Virus record (IMG/VR): IMGVR_UViG_3300046011_004076
Location: 1 to 22,190 of that record
DNA from: a virus
Length of the DNA: 22,190 nt
Strand: one strand, 5' to 3'
Of this stretch, positions 12,402 through 18,282 are shown in pieces (positions within the stretch are counted from its first letter, which is position 1; each line of letters opens with the position of its first letter). A program made the position numbers and the translations under genes. Under the pieces are notes generated by a model. It was not told the DNA's origin. It did no database searches and saw nothing but the letters and a program-made list of their open reading frames with translations.

Positions 12402-13300
12402 GATTGCACCTGTTCAAATTTTTCGAGGAAATCTTCTATAGTACGTTCGCTAACTAACTTACTACCGTTAGCTTCAACCTCGTACCTTACTGTGTCACCT
12501 TTTACACTTATTACTTTGTAGCCACAAATGTTACGCAGTTTAAATTCCTGCCCAACTTCAACTTTTGGTGCTGGTGGGGTGGGGCGTTGTTGTAGCGTAT
12601 TCTCCCATCCAACAATTTTTTCACAATTTGCGAATCTTCCGAATCCTGTACACTTCCATTGTCCGTTTGGGTTTGTCTCTGGCTTCATATCGTAAAAGCA
12701 CCATCGTCCATTTTCATCCTGCGCCAACCAATTAGCCCACTCAGGAGCGGTTGACCAATCAGGCTGGAATTTCTGCCCTTCCATTTCAATCTCTAACAGC
12801 GCGTCAGAAAGCGAACCGCACTTTAACTCTAGTGCTTGGAAATCTTCCATCAACGCTTGATAGGCATCACCTAATTCAACATTTGTAATCTCAACAGGTT
12901 TTGCAAAGGTTTGGGTTTTAAGCCAGTTTGCGACTAATCCCTGATAATAACCTACCCACGTTTTACCACAGCTCTTCTGTAAGCTCGCACCTAAACTCTC
13001 AATCTGTATATCACTAAGCCCTACAGGGACTTCTTTAGGTTGTACAAAATCTTCATGCTTCAGCCAACCTTTTATAAAATTAACGTGGTCACTTGCAGTG
13101 GCAATATCCTCGTTTTCGCAGAAAAACTCCTCTGTGAATTGGAATGTTTCATAACCTAACCGCTCAACCTGCTCATCAGTAAGCCCTACAGGTTTTTGCG
13201 GGTGACGCTCGAACCATTCTCTAATTAGCGGAATTGTATTTTCTTTACTTCTATAACCTTCAATATATTCAGCAAGGCTTTCAATATGTTTTTTGTTCAT
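12398..13300 (-). CDS. Repeat-containing hypothetical protein (300 aa)
   Basis: A 300-residue protein with an internal repeat: PVGLTDEQVERLGYE and PVGLSDIQIESLG each open a segment of about 60 residues that ends in a W-containing helix followed by Pro (WFERHPQKP, WLKHEDFVQP, WLKTQTFAKP). The middle (PDWSTAPEWANWLAQDENGR and then WCFYDMKPETNPNGQWKC) resembles small tryptophan-rich modules of phage and prophage proteins, and the C-terminus (VEVGQEFKLRNICGYKVISV) looks like a small beta-barrel. It carries one copy of the 9-base Pasteurellaceae uptake core AAGTGCGGT at 12815-12823. The ribosome site is weak (TTTTTGGAA). Tandem modules suggest a gene that gains and loses units. Function unknown. 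Confidence 0.7.
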   Translation of the reverse strand: MNKKHIESLAEYIEGYRSKENTIPLIREWFERHPQKPVGLTDEQVERLGYETFQFTEEFFCENEDIATASDHVNFIKGWLKHEDFVQPKEVPVGLSDIQIESLGASLQKSCGKTWVGYYQGLVANWLKTQTFAKPVEITNVELGDAYQALMEDFQALELKCGSLSDALLEIEMEGQKFQPDWSTAPEWANWLAQDENGRWCFYDMKPETNPNGQWKCTGFGRFANCEKIVGWENTLQQRPTPPAPKVEVGQEFKLRNICGYKVISVKGDTVRYEVEANGSKLVSERTIEDFLEKFEQVQS

Positions 13301-13343
13301 TTCATTTCCAAAAAGTTAGTACACATCCTTGTGTAAAAGTTAA

Positions 13344-14156
13344 TTAGTTTGTGCGGTAGTCGTACTGTGGTTTTTCGTTCTTGCATCTGAAAACTACTTC
13401 AGCAAACGCATTCCACCCATTATGTCTAGGAAGCTCAATATCTTCATACACATCTAATCTGTTTTTAGCTTTGAACTCATCGTTAGGTGTAACACTAAGG
13501 ATTCGTTTAGTGACACCGTTATCATCTTTTTTTGTAATATAGATGTATCCAATTGCATCTGCAAATTGATTAACATAGTGTCTAGCTCCTTGCTTACCTT
13601 GGTCTTTAGGGGCAGCCAACAACACATCAATAAAATCATGTTCGACTGAATACTCACCTGCTTTAACAGTAGTCAACGCTGAATGTGCTGCACACAACAC
13701 GTTAATACCAACGCTTGAAAAGTAATCCAACCATTGAAGAAACGACGACCATTCTCGATTCAATACGGCTACACCGTTCCCATACGCATCGAATGCTTTA
13801 TTGATGTTGGCTCCTTTATTATTAGCCATTTTAGGGTCTAATGACACTACATAAGAAGTCATCATTCTCTCAATGCTAGTTAAACTGTCAATCACAATAT
13901 TTTCAAAGGAGTTAGTTCCAGCTCCAATCAACTCAGCTACTTCAGAAAAAAGAGCTAAGATTGAAGGATAATCGCTAATTGGAACAATGGTATTTCTTGA
14001 CTTATCAAGGTTAAGATACCCGTTTTCAGCAGCGCAATACAGCGTATTGTTCAAACTTCCAATGAAGGTTGATTTTCCAAGACCTTCTGTGCTATGCACT
14101 ACCATTTTAATACCTTGTTTTAAATCTTCGTGAATTGCTGTTTGTAACATACTCAT
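13344..14156 (-). CDS. Sak4-like RecA-family recombination ATPase
   Basis: A 270-residue ATPase of the phage Sak4/AAA_24 type, remote RecA homologues that promote single-strand annealing and recombination with a phage SSB. Walker A is HSTEGLGKST (21-30); the usual leading Gly is Ser22 here. Walker B is IVIDS (87-91). Further along are the conserved DAYGNG (123-128), VLNREWSSFLQWL, and a strand ending NVLCAAHSA (152-160). GGAGAAAA precedes the ATG, and it overlaps the 64-residue gene upstream by 4 bases. The SSB-like gene and Cas4-like nuclease downstream make a coherent recombination set. A generic phage RecA-like NTPase is the alternative. Confidence 0.85.
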   Translation of the reverse strand: MSMLQTAIHEDLKQGIKMVVHSTEGLGKSTFIGSLNNTLYCAAENGYLNLDKSRNTIVPISDYPSILALFSEVAELIGAGTNSFENIVIDSLTSIERMMTSYVVSLDPKMANNKGANINKAFDAYGNGVAVLNREWSSFLQWLDYFSSVGINVLCAAHSALTTVKAGEYSVEHDFIDVLLAAPKDQGKQGARHYVNQFADAIGYIYITKKDDNGVTKRILSVTPNDEFKAKNRLDVYEDIELPRHNGWNAFAEVVFRCKNEKPQYDYRTN

Positions 14157-14347
14157 TTTTCTTCTCCTAAATTTTCAATAATTAACATCAACACATCGTT
14201 GATACACTGTTGTAAACGTAACGCTTCCGTTGAATAAAGATTATATTTAATACTATCACCTTTATCGCCAATAACGTAAAGTTCTTCTTTAAGACGGTTG
14301 TATTCGATATACCACTCGTCTAACATACCTTTTAATACTTTGTTCAT
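14153..14347 (-). CDS. Hypothetical helical protein (64 aa)
   Basis: A 64-residue helical protein starting MNKVLKGMLDEWYIEYNRLK, with a second helix (LYSTEALRLQQCINDVLMLI) and an acidic end. AGGG lies before the ATG. It overlaps the Sak4-like gene by 4 bases (ATGA), so translation of the two is probably coupled. Two helices joined by a loop would suit a small coiled-coil partner; no family is recognised. Confidence 0.65.
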   Translation of the reverse strand: MNKVLKGMLDEWYIEYNRLKEELYVIGDKGDSIKYNLYSTEALRLQQCINDVLMLIIENLGEEK

Positions 14348-14348
14348 T

Positions 14349-14597
14349 TTATAACCCTAATTGAAGTTTAATTTTATGCAATTCTAATTCAGAAACAGTG
14401 AAAGTGCGACTACTGTTATTTATTCTGCCATTAAAAATTTCATAACCTGTATTAAGTGTAACGAATTTATATAACCCGCTAGATAAACTCTCTAACGATA
14501 CAAACTCTCCAGAGTTACAAATCATAATCACTTTTTTAATAGTTAGACTAACTTCAACTTCTCCCAGTGTTTCAAAACTTAAATCATAATTCATCAT
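14349..14597 (-). CDS. Hypothetical beta-rich protein (82 aa)
   Basis: An 82-residue protein starting MMNYDLSFETLGEVEVSLTI, mostly alternating beta pattern, ending TVSELELHKIKLQLGL. The layout resembles other genes here at 15164 and 16871 (short strands, a Tyr-Ile or Val turn, then a C-terminal helix starting at a 'LT/TVSELEL' motif). GAGG nine bases before the first ATG is the ribosome site. It overlaps the helix-turn-helix gene upstream by 4 bases. Function unknown. Confidence 0.65.
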   Translation of the reverse strand: MMNYDLSFETLGEVEVSLTIKKVIMICNSGEFVSLESLSSGLYKFVTLNTGYEIFNGRINNSSRTFTVSELELHKIKLQLGL

Positions 14598-14794
14598 AAC
14601 ACAACACCTCGTTCTAATAATAATTCATGGTTCTTAATCGCTTGTTTGTGCCACAATTTCGTTTTACCTGCACGGATTGGTTGTGGAAACTTATCTTCGA
14701 CTATGTATTTATCGAAGTAACATCTACTTACGTTCATCAGTTCAATCAAACTTTGATGTTGAACAAACTGTGTATCAAATTCTTCTTGTGTCAT
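14594..14794 (-). CDS. AlpA/MerR-like small DNA-binding protein (66 aa)
   Basis: A 66-residue protein starting MTQEEFDTQFVQHQSLIELM. The segment NVSRCYFDKYIVEDKFPQPI followed by RAGKTKLWHKQAIKNHELL matches the AlpA/excisionase-type winged helix-turn-helix ('S...F......FP.PIR.G....W....I'). Small proteins of this kind act as transcription regulators or recombination directionality factors. AGGAG is six bases before the ATG. It is the first gene after a terminator, so it may open a transcription unit, though I see no clear promoter. Confidence 0.65.
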   Translation of the reverse strand: MTQEEFDTQFVQHQSLIELMNVSRCYFDKYIVEDKFPQPIRAGKTKLWHKQAIKNHELLLERGVVL

Positions 14795-14804
14795 CTTTCT
14801 CTCC

Positions 14805-14834
14805 TAAAACCGTACCTCAAAATTAAAGTACGGT
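14805..14834 (-). terminator. Rho-independent terminator
   Basis: On the minus strand ACCGTAC and GTACGGT (14828-14834 with 14809-14815) form a 7-bp stem that can extend inward with weak pairs, followed by TTTT. The next gene's Shine-Dalgarno (AGGAG) begins immediately after the T run. Confidence 0.65.
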
Positions 14835-14847
14835 GTATTATTGTTCA

Positions 14848-15177
14848 TTATTTGAGTTGTGTCAACACATATTTTTCTGCTTCTAACCAATTTCTTTCAG
14901 TATCTTCTGAACCATTTAACCACAGGTAGTATGCGTGTTCATTTATCTTATCATACGGATAGATAGAATCTATGAATTTTAAACCATATTTACCTTGTAA
15001 ATCTTTCTTTGGATTCCATGCTTCTAATTCATAATCATAACGATAGGTTTCATCAGATAAATGATATTCGACACCTTCAAATATACCTTCAAGAATACCA
15101 ACAACTTCACAAACTTCACTGGTAGTACCAATAGTTGATTTTATGATAACTTTATCACCAACTTTAAACTGTGGCAT
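14848..15177 (-). CDS. Hypothetical protein with KOW-like start (109 aa)
   Basis: A 109-residue protein starting MPQFKVGDKVIIKSTIGTTS, the form of a small SH3/KOW-like beta barrel, followed by acidic and aromatic residues (YHLSDETYRYDYELEAWNPK). I chose the ATG at 15177: GGGG lies six bases upstream and the protein starts directly at the 'FKVGDKV' strand. ATG at 15183 and GTG at 15189 are in frame but badly spaced. It overlaps the gene upstream by 14 bases and is followed by a terminator. Role unknown. Confidence 0.65.
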   Translation of the reverse strand: MPQFKVGDKVIIKSTIGTTSEVCEVVGILEGIFEGVEYHLSDETYRYDYELEAWNPKKDLQGKYGLKFIDSIYPYDKINEHAYYLWLNGSEDTERNWLEAEKYVLTQLK

Positions 15178-15430
15178 CTTCATCCCCACACAAACCTAGT
15201 TCGCAAGCCAGCTCATACAAATCAGCTCTAGTTAGCACATATTCTCTATCTGCGTATAAATCATACTTACAATCATCAACCGTGAATCCATAAGTACCTG
15301 TACTCTGTGATTCTACTATAATAATACCGTGACCACCATGTGACGTTATTGTAATAACATCAGGTATGTGAATCAAAGTCGTAAAACCTTTTATATCTTT
15401 GACTACTATTGTTAAATCAGGAATTAACAT
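15164..15430 (-). CDS. Hypothetical beta-rich protein (88 aa)
   Basis: An 88-residue protein from the ATG at 15430 (MLIPDLTIVVKDIKGF). GGAG is seven bases upstream of this ATG; the ATG one codon earlier is only four bases from it. Short strands (VITITSHGGHGIIIVE, GTYGFTVDD) are followed by a C-terminal helix (LTRADLYELACELGLCGDED). It shares this plan with the 82-residue protein at 14349. Overlaps are 14 bases both upstream and downstream. Function unknown. Confidence 0.65.
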   Translation of the reverse strand: MLIPDLTIVVKDIKGFTTLIHIPDVITITSHGGHGIIIVESQSTGTYGFTVDDCKYDLYADREYVLTRADLYELACELGLCGDEDATV

Positions 15431-15674
15431 CATCTTGCTCCAATACAAACCATTCGATTAAATACTCGTTGTTCTCGTCAACTTCAAATGCGTAAATGTT
15501 GTTTGATAGGTTTAGTCCGCCAACATAGTCAACGAATATAAATTCTCTCTCATCTTCATCAATATAAAGGTAACTAACTTCATAACCGTTTATTTTAAGA
15601 ACGAGTCCTTCGGATATATAGCCTTCTTCATCAGTACGCTCAATACATCTGCGTTTAAATTCTGCGTATTTCAT
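15417..15674 (-). CDS. Acidic hypothetical protein (85 aa)
   Basis: An 85-residue acidic protein starting MKYAEFKRRCIERTDEEGYI, then strands (LVLKINGYEVSYLYIDEDER, FIFVDYVGGLNL). The ATG overlaps the ligase stop by 4 bases (ATGA) and has only a weak ribosome site, so its translation is probably coupled to the ligase. No family recognised. Confidence 0.65.
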   Translation of the reverse strand: MKYAEFKRRCIERTDEEGYISEGLVLKINGYEVSYLYIDEDEREFIFVDYVGGLNLSNNIYAFEVDENNEYLIEWFVLEQDDVNS

Positions 15675-16555
15675 ACATCATCACTCATTCTTCTACCTTT
15701 AAAAACGGGAAATCTTGGAGTTTCCCCTATCATACCTACTTTGAAGTATTTATAGGTCACGATAATGTTATAATAAGAATCTCGATTGTCCCAAATTTCA
15801 TGACGTTGAACATCATTGAAACCAGAACCAATGCTGAACTCAACTCCTGACACACTATCTCGCACAAGAATAGCTCCTAGTGTACCTGTTGGAACTAATC
15901 CGTCTTTACTTGTACTTCTAGCTGTTGCACCAACTTCGTTTTTGAATGCTAGATTCTGATTTGACATTTTTTCTTCAAATCCAATGATTATAGCTTCAGC
16001 ATCAGAAAATCTTTTGAGTTTCATTAAATAACCTTCTTTGATGGTACTCCTACCTTGCTTGTATCCATCTTTATAACGTACCATAATTCCTTCATAACCA
16101 CCTTTTAAGGAGCGTTCTTCAAAATCTAATAGCTCGGATAAGGTTTCGCAAGTTTCTTTGTGTACGGTCTTAATTTCAGTGTTAGTGAAAGCCAAAGTGC
16201 TAATACAGCAAAGTTTATCTTTACGACTTAAATTGTCACCTAGTATATCGAAAACATAAAAGGTTACATTGTCAGCAGAACCTTTTATCGTCATCACTTG
16301 ACTCGTAGTCACGTTAAATACATCTGTCGCATTAGGTTGACCTACAATTAACTCACCATCCAAACCGTTGAATTCAGGCTTACCGAATTTATTTTGAATC
16401 TCTAGGTTTGGAATAGCTTTCATTGACCTGCTATAACAAACTGAATCAATCACAATCATGCGAACTCCGTCTAACTTTAGACTTACTTCACATGGAAATC
16501 TAACCTCTTTCTCAACATCTTTAATTGTAGCCGCTAACATCGGTTTGAAGCTCAC
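15671..16555 (-). CDS. ATP-dependent DNA ligase
   Basis: A 294-residue ligase that seals nicks in duplex DNA using ATP. The nucleotidyltransferase motifs are in order: I, KLDGVR with the lysine nucleophile K27; III, LDGEL (65-69); IIIa, FYVFDILGD (99-107); IV, EGIMVR (155-160); V, LMKLK (177-181). A C-terminal part rich in strands (about 190-294, with GTLGAILVRD and FPVFKGRRM) fits the OB fold. The start is GTG at 16555, with TAGG six bases upstream and a 4-base overlap with the gene before; the protein then opens FKPMLAA, as phage ligases do. It is short, a minimal type. It probably joins Okazaki fragments or recombination nicks. Confidence 0.93.
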   Translation of the reverse strand: MSFKPMLAATIKDVEKEVRFPCEVSLKLDGVRMIVIDSVCYSRSMKAIPNLEIQNKFGKPEFNGLDGELIVGQPNATDVFNVTTSQVMTIKGSADNVTFYVFDILGDNLSRKDKLCCISTLAFTNTEIKTVHKETCETLSELLDFEERSLKGGYEGIMVRYKDGYKQGRSTIKEGYLMKLKRFSDAEAIIIGFEEKMSNQNLAFKNEVGATARSTSKDGLVPTGTLGAILVRDSVSGVEFSIGSGFNDVQRHEIWDNRDSYYNIIVTYKYFKVGMIGETPRFPVFKGRRMSDDV

Positions 16556-16869
16556 AATAAACCTACCTTAATTACTTGTTGTGCCATCGTTAAATACAAA
16601 CCTTTGTGCGAATCAGGTCGTTTGTTGAATCTTTCTTTGCTAGGTACATAGTTAGAGAAATCAAAATCCAATATGAATTGGACATCTGTGATATTAAAAA
16701 CTAACGTATGAACGGTTTTATATTTAACCTTACCGATTGATGCAATCTGTTTAGAACGAATCTTAGCTGCGATAGTAGCGTTTAAACCACCTGTTCTATC
16801 AACCAATTCCACTAAGCTAATTGCACCTTCTGGAATGAAAGGTATAACTGGAACTTCACGTCTGCTCAT
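16552..16869 (-). CDS. Hypothetical protein (105 aa)
   Basis: A 105-residue protein starting MSRREVPVIPFIPEGAISLV. The segment VELVDRTGGLNATIAAKIRS followed by KQIASIGKVKY could be a helix-turn-helix, but the match is weak. It ends with a basic stretch (SKERFNKRPDSHKGLYLTMA). GGAGAATAAA precedes the ATG. The stop overlaps the ligase GTG by 4 bases, so the ligase is probably made by coupled translation. Function unknown. Confidence 0.65.
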   Translation of the reverse strand: MSRREVPVIPFIPEGAISLVELVDRTGGLNATIAAKIRSKQIASIGKVKYKTVHTLVFNITDVQFILDFDFSNYVPSKERFNKRPDSHKGLYLTMAQQVIKVGLL

Positions 16870-16870
16870 T

Positions 16871-17215
16871 TTATTCTCCGAAAAAATCTTTTACTTTATT
16901 GAAAAATGCGGTTCTTGATTCAACTGATGCTCCTAAATCGTACTCTAACTGTTGACCTTGTTCAAAATCAATGTAGTTGTAATGGTGTAGTACCTCATTA
17001 ACACTTAGAACGCTAATCTTACCGTTATCACTCACAATATACTGACCTAGCCGAATACTGTACGAGTGATTAAGGCAACCTACGATTAACTCGTTATCTT
17101 TCCATTCAAGATAACCACTATTTCCAACAACTTCTATAACATCTAAGGTATTTGAACCTTCAAAACGTACACATTTAATAACAGGTTGTACTTTTCTTTC
17201 TAAATCGATAATCAT
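16871..17215 (-). CDS. Hypothetical beta-rich protein (114 aa)
   Basis: A 114-residue protein starting MIIDLERKVQPVIKCVRFEG. The stretch ELIVGCLNHSYSIRLGQYIV followed by SDNGKISVLSVNEVLHHYNY resembles a family of small phage proteins whose core reads '...GD(Y/W)I....G....(P/V)....F...Y'. The resemblance is partial. The ATG has AAGGAAC upstream, and a terminator separates it from the gene before. Function unknown. Confidence 0.65.
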   Translation of the reverse strand: MIIDLERKVQPVIKCVRFEGSNTLDVIEVVGNSGYLEWKDNELIVGCLNHSYSIRLGQYIVSDNGKISVLSVNEVLHHYNYIDFEQGQQLEYDLGASVESRTAFFNKVKDFFGE

Positions 17216-17227
17216 TGTCTTGTTCCT

Positions 17228-17259
17228 TAAAAAGATGAACGGTAGATTTCCTACCGTTC
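17228..17259 (-). terminator. Rho-independent terminator
   Basis: On the minus strand GAACGGTAG and CTACCGTTC (9 bp, perfect, 17251-17259 with 17237-17245) enclose the loop GAAAT and are followed by ATCTTTTT. It lies 17 bases after the stop of the gene at 17276-17575 and is the cleanest terminator in the window. Confidence 0.85.
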
Positions 17260-17275
17260 GAGGTAGGAGGAGCTT

Positions 17276-17575
17276 CTAAACTAATTTAACTGTGAATACA
17301 TAAGTTGCGAGTTCTTGAATCAATCTGCACGCTTGCATCTGTTCCATTGTGCGTTTAGGTGCAATGAGTTCTCTAGTTGCACATTCGCAGTATCTAGCCC
17401 AAATCATTCTAACATCTACATGACCTTGCACTGGGCATTGTTTGTGAACATTACGTCTAACAGCAGGTACGATATCTAATGCCGCTTCGCGCATTTCAAT
17501 TAAGCGAGTGAACTCGATGTTGCGACCTGATTTCAAAGAATCGATGTTTTCTTGGATTTGAATCTGTGTGTTCAT
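17276..17575 (-). CDS. Hypothetical protein (99 aa)
   Basis: A 99-residue helical protein starting MNTQIQIQENIDSLKSGRNI. It contains KQCPVQGHVDVRMIWARYCE and CATRELIAPKRT; the cysteines and a histidine (KQC, GHV, YCEC) might bind a metal, but the spacing matches no motif I know. AGGAGATTTACAA precedes the ATG, a leader nearly identical to that of the next gene upstream. It ends just before a strong terminator. Confidence 0.7.
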   Translation of the reverse strand: MNTQIQIQENIDSLKSGRNIEFTRLIEMREAALDIVPAVRRNVHKQCPVQGHVDVRMIWARYCECATRELIAPKRTMEQMQACRLIQELATYVFTVKLV

Positions 17576-17586
17576 TTGTAAATCTC

Positions 17587-18006
17587 CTATTTATTGATCA
17601 AAGTATTTATAAAATTGTCAAACTCAATGTCTAATTCATTCGATACTATCAAATTTAAGATGTATTTTTGTGAATGTTCATTTAACCATGTTGATAACAT
17701 TTCAGACCATTCTAATTTTGTTCTGTACCATTTGCGAAGCTGAAAAACCGAACTTTTTAAACCTGTAATATACTCAGTTTTCTTTTTTTCAATATCTAGT
17801 TCATTAGCAGATACAGTATAAAAAAGGTATCCTTCTTCAAAAGAATAATTTTCACATGATGAAATGATTTTAATTAAATCGTCCTTAGTTATTGAATTAG
17901 GGTCTATATCATGTCCAATTGTGAAACCAATTGGTTTTTTCAACAATTTTTCATAATGTTCAAACCACTCAATCATATCTAAGAAAGATGCGTTTATCGT
18001 AGCCAT
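17587..18006 (-). CDS. Hypothetical protein (139 aa)
   Basis: A 139-residue protein starting MATINASFLDMIEWFEHYEK, largely helical with a charged basic middle (LDIEKKKTEYITGLKSSVFQ) and an acidic helical end (ELDIEFDNFINTLINK). AGGAGATTTACA precedes the ATG. It is the first gene after the promoter at 18057-18085 and follows the structured non-coding region. No family recognised. Confidence 0.7.
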   Translation of the reverse strand: MATINASFLDMIEWFEHYEKLLKKPIGFTIGHDIDPNSITKDDLIKIISSCENYSFEEGYLFYTVSANELDIEKKKTEYITGLKSSVFQLRKWYRTKLEWSEMLSTWLNEHSQKYILNLIVSNELDIEFDNFINTLINK

Positions 18007-18056
18007 TGTAAATCTCCTAAATGTTAAAACCGACTGAGAAATTCAGAAGGTGGTTT

Positions 18057-18085
18057 ATAGTAAATGATGTTTTGCGATAAGTCAA
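18057..18085 (-). promoter_or_regulatory. Sigma70 promoter downstream of the clamp gene
   Basis: Minus-strand -35 TTGACT (18080-18085, 5 of 6), spacer of 17, -10 TACTAT (18057-18062, 4 of 6). An AT-only inverted repeat ends at the first base of the -35 box and could act as an UP element. It would start the mRNA of the 139-residue gene and those following. Confidence 0.65.
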
Positions 18086-18124
18086 ATTATTTTAAATATA
18101 TTTTTCAATATATTTAAAATAATT
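18085..18124 (-). repeat. Perfect 18-bp A/T inverted repeat with a four-base loop
   Basis: 18085-18102 and 18107-18124 are exact reverse complements made only of A and T. The four-base loop reads GAAA on the minus strand, a GNRA-type tetraloop if transcribed. It lies directly upstream of a -35 box, and no T run follows, so it is not an ordinary terminator. Candidate roles are UP element, easily melted origin element, or an RNA end. Confidence 0.85.
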
Positions 18125-18132
18125 CAAACTTC

Positions 18133-18164
18133 ACCTACTACTGCACCAATTCACAGTAGTAGGT
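18133..18164 (-). repeat. Perfect 11-bp inverted repeat (hairpin)
   Basis: ACCTACTACTG and CAGTAGTAGGT (18133-18143 with 18154-18164) enclose a 10-base loop. On the minus strand the loop contains GAATTGGT, exactly complementary to ACCAATTC at 18191-18198. No T run follows on either strand. Confidence 0.8.
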
Positions 18165-18282
18165 TCTATAAGGCTTGGTCATCACGCTAGGAATTGGTAG
18201 TTATTAACCAACGTGAACGCGACCCAAACTGCACACTGTTATTTCCAATGATACTCCCACCTGTGTGCTGGGGAGCTAAATT
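18165..18282 (-). ncRNA. Candidate structured RNA or 3' UTR downstream of the clamp gene
   Basis: No gene is visible in these 118 bases on the minus strand. Nested complements stack as one arm: GGTC with GACC (18221-18224, 18177-18180), TCACG with CGTGA (18212-18216, 18182-18186) and TTGGT with ACCAA (18207-18211, 18194-18198). Nearer the clamp stop, GCTCCC with GGGAGT (18271-18276, 18253-18258, one G-U) and GCACAC with GTGTGC (18263-18268, 18231-18236) interleave as an H-type pseudoknot would. I infer an RNA element or a structured 3' UTR; a replication origin is the main alternative. The pairings are seen; that they form is not proven. Confidence 0.4.

Noticed and set aside
12815-12823. Uptake sequence AAGTGCGGT as proof of a Pasteurellaceae host
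   Set aside because: A single 9-base match in a window of this size can occur by chance, and the A/T-rich flanks of true uptake sites are missing.
13454-13657. Minus-strand open frame inside the Sak4-like gene
   Set aside because: It lies in another frame of a well-supported gene and has no recognisable product.
13870-13900. TTGACA on the minus strand inside the Sak4-like gene
   Set aside because: No acceptable -10 box at 16-18 bases, and the bases encode the Walker B motif.
18165-18230. Possible tRNA or tRNA-like gene
   Set aside because: Stems can be drawn, but there is no T-loop GGTTC, no proper anticodon arm and no acceptor of seven pairs.
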